From: JALYNX01 sp044867525
Lineage (GTDB): Bacteria; Actinomycetota; Acidimicrobiia; Spongiisociales; ZC4RG35
Assembly (NCBI GenBank): GCA_044867525.1
Contig: JBIOVB010000016.1
Span: forward strand, 62,001-126,000
Reading direction: 5' to 3'
Length of the DNA stretch: 64,000 nt
Program-made: the position numbers and the translations under genes
Notes under the pieces: model-generated
Told to the model about the DNA's origin: nothing
What the model saw: only the letters and a program-made list of their open reading frames with translations
Databases searched by the model: none
Shown: positions 58,913-64,000 of the stretch, piece by piece
Numbering within the stretch: the stretch's first letter is position 1
How the letters are laid out: every line of letters begins with the position of its first letter

Positions 58913-60346
58913 TCAGGATCCGAAGCCGCCCGGGACCTCGCCAACCATCTGCACCTTGAGCAGGTTGGTCGACGCCTGGACGTTGGGGGGGACACCGGCG
59001 ACCATGACCACGGTGTCCCCGACTCGGGCCAGGCCCTCTTGTTCGAGGATGGCCGAGCCCGCCGCCATCTCGTCGTCGGTGTAATCACGCCGTTCGAACA
59101 CGTGGGGCGAGACGCCCCAGAGAAGAGCCATCCGCCTCAATGTCGACTCGTTCGGGCTGAAGGCAACGATCCGCCCTTCGGGCCGGTACTTGGAAATGAG
59201 GCGGGCGGTGTTGCCGGATTCGGTGAAGGCCACTATCGCCTTCGCCCCGAGATTGATCGCGACTTCGGTGGCAGCCTGGGCGACCGCGGAGGCGACCGTG
59301 TTCCCATCCCCGACGAAGGGGACCGGATGGTCCCCCCGGTTGGACAGTGTGTCCTCTTCGACCACCCGGCAGATCTCCGCCATCGCGGCCACCGTCTGCG
59401 CCGGATAATCGCCGACGGCTGTCTCTCCGGAGAGCATCACAGCGTCGGTGCCGCCGATGACCGCGGTGGCGACGTCGGTCACCTCGGCCCTGGTGGGCCG
59501 CGGGCTCTTCGTCATCGACTCCAGCATCTCCGTGGCCGTGATCGATATTCGGCCCGCCGCGTTGGTGCGCTTCAGGATCTCGGCCTGGATTAGTGGGATC
59601 CGCTCCAAGGGGAGCTGAACCCCGAGATCCCCCCGGGCGACCATCACCCCGAACGACGGCTCGAGGATGTCATCGAGGTTCTCATATGCCTGGGCCAGCT
59701 CGATCTTCGCGATCACCGGGGTGTCCCCGGCCAGATCCGCCACTTTCCTCACGTCGTCCCCGTTGCGCACGAACGAGGCGGCGACGTAATCGACGCCGAT
59801 CTTCTTGCCAAATGCCAGGTCGACCTCGTCCTTGACGGTCACGCACTCCGTCGACAGCCTGCTGTCGGGAAATGCCACTCCCTTGTGGTCCGACAGGTCG
59901 CCGCCGATCTTCACGTCGGCCATGAGGCCGGTGTCGGACATCCCGATCACCTCGAGTCGGATCAGGCCGTCGGAGAGCAAGACCCGGTCTCCGGGGCGAA
60001 CGTCCTCGAGGAGCTGGTCGTACCCGACGGGGATCAGGTCGCGGTCCCCCATCCCCCTATCGGGGACCAGGCTCACCTCGTCGCCCTTCTTGAGGCGGAT
60101 CGACCCCGATGGAAACTCTCCGACCCGCAGCTTGGGGCCCTGGATGTCCTGGAGAACCGCGACGGCGCGCCCGGCATCGAGGGCTGCGGCCCGGACCCAT
60201 TTCAACATCGCGGCATGGAACTCGTGCTCACCGTGAGAGAAGTTGAGACGTGCCACGTCCATGCCCGCCTCCACCAGGGCTTTGATCGAGGCTTCGTCGG
60301 ACACTGCAGGGCCCAGCGTGGCGATGATCTTCGTGTGGCGCTGCAT
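58913..60346 (-). CDS. pyk: Pyruvate kinase
   Basis: Glycolytic enzyme making pyruvate and ATP from phosphoenolpyruvate and ADP, 477 residues. KIIATLGPA at the start, ARLNFSHGEHEFH, the catalytic lysine in PVIAKIE with the metal ligands in FGVMVARGDLGVQLP, and the substrate-site block ATEMLESMTKSPRPTRAEV are all present, followed by an ordinary C-terminal domain. I start it at ATG 60346; a TTG one codon upstream is possible. No allosteric extra domain. Confidence 0.96.
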   Translation of the reverse strand: MQRHTKIIATLGPAVSDEASIKALVEAGMDVARLNFSHGEHEFHAAMLKWVRAAALDAGRAVAVLQDIQGPKLRVGEFPSGSIRLKKGDEVSLVPDRGMGDRDLIPVGYDQLLEDVRPGDRVLLSDGLIRLEVIGMSDTGLMADVKIGGDLSDHKGVAFPDSRLSTECVTVKDEVDLAFGKKIGVDYVAASFVRNGDDVRKVADLAGDTPVIAKIELAQAYENLDDILEPSFGVMVARGDLGVQLPLERIPLIQAEILKRTNAAGRISITATEMLESMTKSPRPTRAEVTDVATAVIGGTDAVMLSGETAVGDYPAQTVAAMAEICRVVEEDTLSNRGDHPVPFVGDGNTVASAVAQAATEVAINLGAKAIVAFTESGNTARLISKYRPEGRIVAFSPNESTLRRMALLWGVSPHVFERRDYTDDEMAAGSAILEQEGLARVGDTVVMVAGVPPNVQASTNLLKVQMVGEVPGGFGS

Positions 60347-60384
60347 CAACCCAGACGGTAACCGACGAGGTAGGCGGTGCCGGA

Positions 60385-61833
60385 TCAGCCGTCGAGGCGC
60401 GCCCTGAGCAGCTGATCGACCAACCGGGGGTCGGCCCGCCCCTGAGTGGCCTTCATCACCTGTCCCACCAGGAAGCCGAGAACCTTCTCCTCTCCGTTGT
60501 GGAACGAATCGACCGCCTGAGGGTTTGCCTCCAAGATCTCGGTGACCGCCGATTCCAGGGCACCGGTGTCGCTGATCTGGATGAGGTTGCGAGCTTCGGC
60601 GATCGCAGCCGGTGAGCCCTCACCGGACAGAACACCTTCCAGCACCTCCTTCGCGGCCGAGCTGGAGAGGCGCCCCTCCTCGACGAGCCCGATGAGCTCG
60701 GCGAGCGCCGCCCCGTCGACCGGGAGCGCATCGGGGTCATGGTCTTGACGTCGCAGCCACGCAGTGACCTCGCCGGTGACCCAGTTCGCCGACGCCCTCG
60801 GATCGGCACCCGCCTCCACCGCGCCCGTGTGCAGCTCACGGAGAACCAGGGCCGACGCCGAGAGGACCCCCGCGGTGGCGGCACTGAGGCCTTGCGCCCG
60901 ATATCGGTCACGGCGCACGGCTGGCAGCTCGGGGAGCGATGCCCTGACCTCGGAGACCCATTCTTCATCGATCACCATCGGCACCAGGTCCGGCTCCACG
61001 AAGTATCGATAGTCGGAGGAGCCCTCCTTGGTTCGCATCGAGTGGGTGACTCCGGCCTCCTCGTCCCAGTGCCGGGTCTCCTGCGTCAACTTGCCTCCGG
61101 AATCGGCGATTGCGGTCTGGCGCCCGATTTCGTGATCCACGGCACGCTCCAGGGAACGAAACGAGTTCATGTTCTTGATCTCGACCTTGGTCCCCAACGT
61201 CTCGGTGCCGACGGGGCGAATCGAGACATTGGCGTCGAAGCGGACCGAGCCCTCCTCGAGCCGGGCGTCGGAGACGCCGAGTTCGGCTACCAACGCTCTC
61301 AGCTCCTGTGCATACGCACGGGCCTCGACCGCGCTGCGAAGGTCGGGGCGGGAGACGATCTCGACCAGAGGGACGCCGGAACGGTTGAAATCGAGAAGGG
61401 TCGACTCGGCAGCGTGGATCCTCCCGCCCGCACCGATATGCGTCGACTTTCCGGTGTCTTCCTCCATGTGCGCACGTTCGATGCCGACGCTGTGGGTCTC
61501 CCCGTCGACCGTGATATCCAGGTGGCCATCACGGCACACCGGGACGTCGAACTGGGAGATCTGATAGTTCTTGGGCAGATCGGCGTAGAAGTAGTTCTTC
61601 CGATGGAACACCGATCGCTCCGAGATCTCACAGTCGAGGGCGAGGCCGATCGCGATGATCGACTCGATCGCCGCCCTGTTGGTCACCGGGAGTGCCCCGG
61701 GTAGCCCGAGGCAGGTGGGGCAAACGTTGATGTTGGGCTCGGCCCCGAAGCTCACTGCGCATCCGCAGAACATCTTGGAATCTGTCCGCAGTTCGACGTG
61801 GACCTCGATCCCGATCACCGGCTCCCAGGTCAC
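60385..61833 (-). CDS. gatB: Aspartyl/glutamyl-tRNA(Asn/Gln) amidotransferase subunit B
   Basis: tRNA-binding kinase subunit of GatCAB, 482 residues. The start VIGIEVHVELRTDSKMFCGC and the zinc cysteines C23, C25, C38 and C41 (VCPTCLGLPG) are diagnostic, as are DFNRSGVPLVEIVSRPDLR and EIKNMNSFRSLERAVDHEI. The C-terminal helical and YqeY-type tail domains are complete. GTG start overlapping the gatA stop as GTGA. It indicates that Gln-tRNA and/or Asn-tRNA are made indirectly. Confidence 0.97.
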   Translation of the reverse strand: MTWEPVIGIEVHVELRTDSKMFCGCAVSFGAEPNINVCPTCLGLPGALPVTNRAAIESIIAIGLALDCEISERSVFHRKNYFYADLPKNYQISQFDVPVCRDGHLDITVDGETHSVGIERAHMEEDTGKSTHIGAGGRIHAAESTLLDFNRSGVPLVEIVSRPDLRSAVEARAYAQELRALVAELGVSDARLEEGSVRFDANVSIRPVGTETLGTKVEIKNMNSFRSLERAVDHEIGRQTAIADSGGKLTQETRHWDEEAGVTHSMRTKEGSSDYRYFVEPDLVPMVIDEEWVSEVRASLPELPAVRRDRYRAQGLSAATAGVLSASALVLRELHTGAVEAGADPRASANWVTGEVTAWLRRQDHDPDALPVDGAALAELIGLVEEGRLSSSAAKEVLEGVLSGEGSPAAIAEARNLIQISDTGALESAVTEILEANPQAVDSFHNGEEKVLGFLVGQVMKATQGRADPRLVDQLLRARLDG

Positions 61834-63296
61834 GACGCCACCTCTGTCAACTCGGGCGCCGAATCGAAAACGGCGAGTCGCTCCACCTCGGCCGCCACCT
61901 GGAAGAGGACCTCCTCACCCAGGGCAGGGGCCATCACCTGGAACCCAATGGGCAGCCCGTCGTCGTCGAGACCGATCGGGATCGATATCGCGGGGTGGCC
62001 CGCCAGGTTGGACGGGATGGTGCAGATGTCGGACAGATACATCGCCAGCGGGTCGGCAACCCGGGCCCCCGCCGCGAAGGCCGACGTCGGGCTGGTCGGC
62101 GAGACCAAGACATCAACCTTCTCATAGGCTCGGGCGAAGTCATCCTGGATCGCGGCGCGGACCCTCTGCGCCTGCCCGTAGAAGGCGTCGTAGTACCCGG
62201 CAGAAAGGGCATAGGTGCCGAGCAGGATCCGCCTGGTCACCTCGGGCCCGAAGCCCTCGGCCCGTGTCGCCCCCATCATCTGCTCGGTGGTGGAGCCCTC
62301 CCCCCGCAGCCCGTAGCGGACCCCGTCGAAGCGGGCCAGGTTGGCAGAGCACTCGGCAGGAGCGATCAGGTAGTAGGCGGAAAGCGCGATTTCGAACGAG
62401 GGCAGAGAGACCCGGACCACATCCATCCCGGCCTGCTCCAGGAGGGAGACCATCTCCGAGGTTGCCGATTCGACAGCGGGCTCATAGCCCTCGCCAGACA
62501 GCTCATCGACTACTCCGACCCGAAGCCCGGCCACCCCCCTGGCCAACCCCGCCCCCGGCTCCGGGTAGGAGCCGGCGAACGAGGTTGCATCCAGAGCGTC
62601 GTGACCCCAGATCGCGGCCAGAGTCAGTGCCGCGTCCTCGACGCTCCGGGTCAGAGGTCCGATCTGGTCGAGCGAGGAGGCAAATGCGATGAGCCCGTAG
62701 CGGCTCACCGTGCCATATGTCGGCTTCATCCCGACCACCCCGCACAGGGACGCCGGCTGACGGATCGATCCCCCGGTGTCCGAGCCGAGGGCTGCCATCG
62801 CGGACCCGATGGAGACCGCCGCCGCCGATCCACCCGAGGACCCCCCAGCCACCCTCGCCGTGTCCCACGGGTTGTAAGTGGGCCCGTAGGCAGAGTTCTC
62901 GGTCGACGACCCCATGGCGAACTCGTCGAGGTTGGTCTTGCCCACGATGACCGCTCCCCCGTCTCGAAGCCTGGTCACCACTGTGGCGTCATAGGGGGGG
63001 CGGTAGCCGGCCAGGATCTGGGAGGCCGCCGTCGTCTCCACCCCCCGGGTGCACATGTTGTCCTTGACCGCGATTGGGATCCCATGGAGCGGACCGTGGT
63101 CCATGCCTTGCGCCAGTTCGGCGTCGGCCTTGCCCGCCGACTCCAGGGCGTGCTCCCGGTCCAGAGTGAGATAGGCATGGATCTGGGCCTCGGTGCTGGC
63201 GGCCCGCTCGAACACCGCCTCGAGCAACGCAACCGCCGACACCTCGCCCGCACGGAGCCGGCGCCCGGCCTCCGCCACCCCGAGCGGGCCGGTCAC
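61830..63296 (-). CDS. gatA: Aspartyl/glutamyl-tRNA(Asn/Gln) amidotransferase subunit A
   Basis: Glutaminase subunit of GatCAB releasing ammonia, 488 residues. The amidase triad is K78 (AVKDN), S153 (GGSSGGSAAA) and the nucleophile S177 (SDTGGSIRQP). Other conserved blocks are ASSLDQIGPL and LGTYALSAGYYDAFYGQAQR. GTG start at 63296 overlapping the gatC stop; its own stop overlaps gatB. The three genes form one unit in the order gatC-gatA-gatB. Confidence 0.97.
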   Translation of the reverse strand: MTGPLGVAEAGRRLRAGEVSAVALLEAVFERAASTEAQIHAYLTLDREHALESAGKADAELAQGMDHGPLHGIPIAVKDNMCTRGVETTAASQILAGYRPPYDATVVTRLRDGGAVIVGKTNLDEFAMGSSTENSAYGPTYNPWDTARVAGGSSGGSAAAVSIGSAMAALGSDTGGSIRQPASLCGVVGMKPTYGTVSRYGLIAFASSLDQIGPLTRSVEDAALTLAAIWGHDALDATSFAGSYPEPGAGLARGVAGLRVGVVDELSGEGYEPAVESATSEMVSLLEQAGMDVVRVSLPSFEIALSAYYLIAPAECSANLARFDGVRYGLRGEGSTTEQMMGATRAEGFGPEVTRRILLGTYALSAGYYDAFYGQAQRVRAAIQDDFARAYEKVDVLVSPTSPTSAFAAGARVADPLAMYLSDICTIPSNLAGHPAISIPIGLDDDGLPIGFQVMAPALGEEVLFQVAAEVERLAVFDSAPELTEVAS

Positions 63297-63583
63297 GGTG
63301 ACTCCATCGCCGGCGGCACCACGAAGAAACCATCCATGGTGTCCGGGGCGGAGGCCAGCACCTCATCCCGGTCAAGGGGGGGTCGGGTCACGTCGTCGCG
63401 GAAACTGTTGACCAAACCCAGAGGATGGGCGTTCTCGATGCGAGGATCGGCGTCGAGCGACTGCACCCGGGCGGCGTGCTCCAGGATGACCCCGAGCTGC
63501 CGCTTGTAGCTCTCGAGCTCCTCGGCGCTGAGGTCGAGACGGGCGAGGCGGGAAACATGGGCGATGTCGATGTCGACGGGCAT
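63293..63583 (-). CDS. gatC: Aspartyl/glutamyl-tRNA(Asn/Gln) amidotransferase subunit C
   Basis: Small scaffold subunit of GatCAB, 96 residues. The N-terminal helix reads VDIDIAHVSRLARLDLSAEE, the family signature; the middle has LGVILEHAARVQSLD and the end DEVLASAPDTMDGFFVVPP. It holds A and B together and lines the ammonia channel. Starts with ATG at 63583, first gene of the operon; its stop overlaps gatA by 4 bp. Confidence 0.95.
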   Translation of the reverse strand: MPVDIDIAHVSRLARLDLSAEELESYKRQLGVILEHAARVQSLDADPRIENAHPLGLVNSFRDDVTRPPLDRDEVLASAPDTMDGFFVVPPAMESP

Positions 63584-63651
63584 GGCGCGGGAGTGTAGGA
63601 AGGGTGGGCTGGAAGCTCCCCGGGGTTATCTGCCCACGAGGGCGGGACGAT

Positions 63652-64000
63652 TCAACCGATCACCTCTGCGATCGAATCGTAGGCCCAGGCCAGGTCGGCG
63701 ACCCGAACCGACTCCCCCGGCTTGTGGGCCAGTGCCGGCTCACCGGGACCGAAGTTCACGGCAGGGACTCCGGCCTCGGACAATTGGGCGACATCCGTCC
63801 AACCCTGCTTGCCACTGAACTCCGCGTTCGAGGCCCGAGCCAAGTCGCGGAAAAGGGGGTGGCTGGTGTGAACGGCGCCCGCGGGGGCAACATCGGTGAC
63901 CAGGATCCGGTCGGCTGCCGAGCACACCTCCCTGAGATGCGCGACGGCAGCCTCTTTGCTCCGGTCTGGGGCGAACCGGTAATTGACGTTGAGCGTGAAC
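63652..64000 (-). CDS. dapE: Succinyl-diaminopimelate desuccinylase-like peptidase, C-terminal part (cut by the window end)
   Basis: Only the last ~115 codons are in the window; the 5' part lies beyond 64000. LNVNYRFAPDRSKE is the end of the M20-peptidase dimerisation domain, and LSEAGVPAVNFGPGEPALAH near the C-terminus with KQGWTDVAQL is the catalytic-domain block typical of DapE, including a metal histidine (AHKPGE). It makes LL-diaminopimelate for lysine and wall synthesis. Other M20 enzymes are possible, as the first half is unseen. It is 68 bp upstream of gatC on the same strand. Confidence 0.8.
   Translation of the reverse strand, partial: FTLNVNYRFAPDRSKEAAVAHLREVCSAADRILVTDVAPAGAVHTSHPLFRDLARASNAEFSGKQGWTDVAQLSEAGVPAVNFGPGEPALAHKPGESVRVADLAWAYDSIAEVIG

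Noticed and set aside
61995..63509. 504-codon plus-strand frame over gatA/gatC
   Set aside because: Antisense to the amidotransferase genes with intact catalytic triad; no ribosome site or domain.

Overview
The window is GC-rich (about two thirds by eye), densely packed and rich in GTG/TTG starts and 4-base ATGA/GTGA gene overlaps. Together with a menaquinone pathway, an Rv3369-type split-barrel (F420-like) protein, a GatCAB amidotransferase, threonine-rich linkers on exported proteins and a DynA/DynB-like GTPase pair, this points to the chromosome of a member of the Actinomycetota, most like the poorly cultured Acidimicrobiia-type lineages. The phylum is well supported; the class is a guess. 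No rRNA, tRNA, IS transposase, phage gene or CRISPR array was seen.

Layout. 0-8.6 kb: an acyl-CoA synthetase, a DJ-1/PfpI protein, glutamate racemase (murI) translationally coupled to isochorismate synthase (menF), then the convergent operon cytochrome c - menC - menD, and a GDP-mannose pyrophosphorylase. 8.7-10.8 kb: an ABC-2 exporter whose ATPase and permease genes flank a small flavin-type gene. 10.8-15.0 kb: an unknown repeat-bearing protein and glycine decarboxylase (gcvP) under a single-aptamer glycine riboswitch. 15.0-15.25 kb: a heavily structured intergenic stretch ending in a plus-strand terminator with no gene before it. 15.2-18.4 kb: ychF, gpsA and a drug/metabolite transporter. 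18.4-24.5 kb: a four-gene minus-strand operon encoding a HerA-like ATPase, SbcD (Mre11), SbcC (Rad50) and a NurA-like nuclease, i.e. the archaeal-style DNA-end resection set in a bacterium.

24.5-31.3 kb: a glucosyl-3-phosphoglycerate-synthase-like glycosyltransferase, small transporters, a HIT protein, a secreted PQQ-type sugar dehydrogenase, an Atg22/UMF1-type MFS protein, a LapA-like protein and a nuclease/lamin-tail lipoprotein. 31.4-35.0 kb: a tight three-gene surface module (tiny membrane protein, NoeA-like methyltransferase, membrane sulfatase-fold protein). 35-41.7 kb: a small acidic helical protein, an aminotransferase, an alcohol dehydrogenase lacking a zinc ligand, an MFS protein, a DraG-fold protein without its metal motifs, a lipid kinase and an MscS channel. 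41.7-44.4 kb: two overlapping dynamin-type GTPases.

44.4-54.8 kb is catabolic: a MarR regulator divergent from an HpaE-like aldehyde dehydrogenase and followed by an HpaD-like ring-cleavage dioxygenase; further on a semialdehyde dehydrogenase, an acetoacetate-decarboxylase-fold protein, a PLP decarboxylase, a P450 and an HpaG-like fumarylacetoacetase-fold enzyme. Dioxygenase, dehydrogenase and decarboxylase fit homoprotocatechuate meta-cleavage. 54.8-56.6 kb: OsmC, a thiol-type ArsR repressor and, divergent from it, a 16-codon cysteine-rich ORF with a good promoter, ribosome site and terminator. 56.6-64 kb: VanW, an Nfu N-domain protein, pyruvate kinase, gatC-gatA-gatB and the end of a DapE-like gene.

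Most noteworthy: the HerA-Mre11-Rad50-NurA operon with an aberrant HerA P-loop; the ArsR-linked micro-ORF; the structured RNA candidate between ychF and gcvP; and a small inverted-repeat element family (26.1, 28.7 and 58.9 kb).
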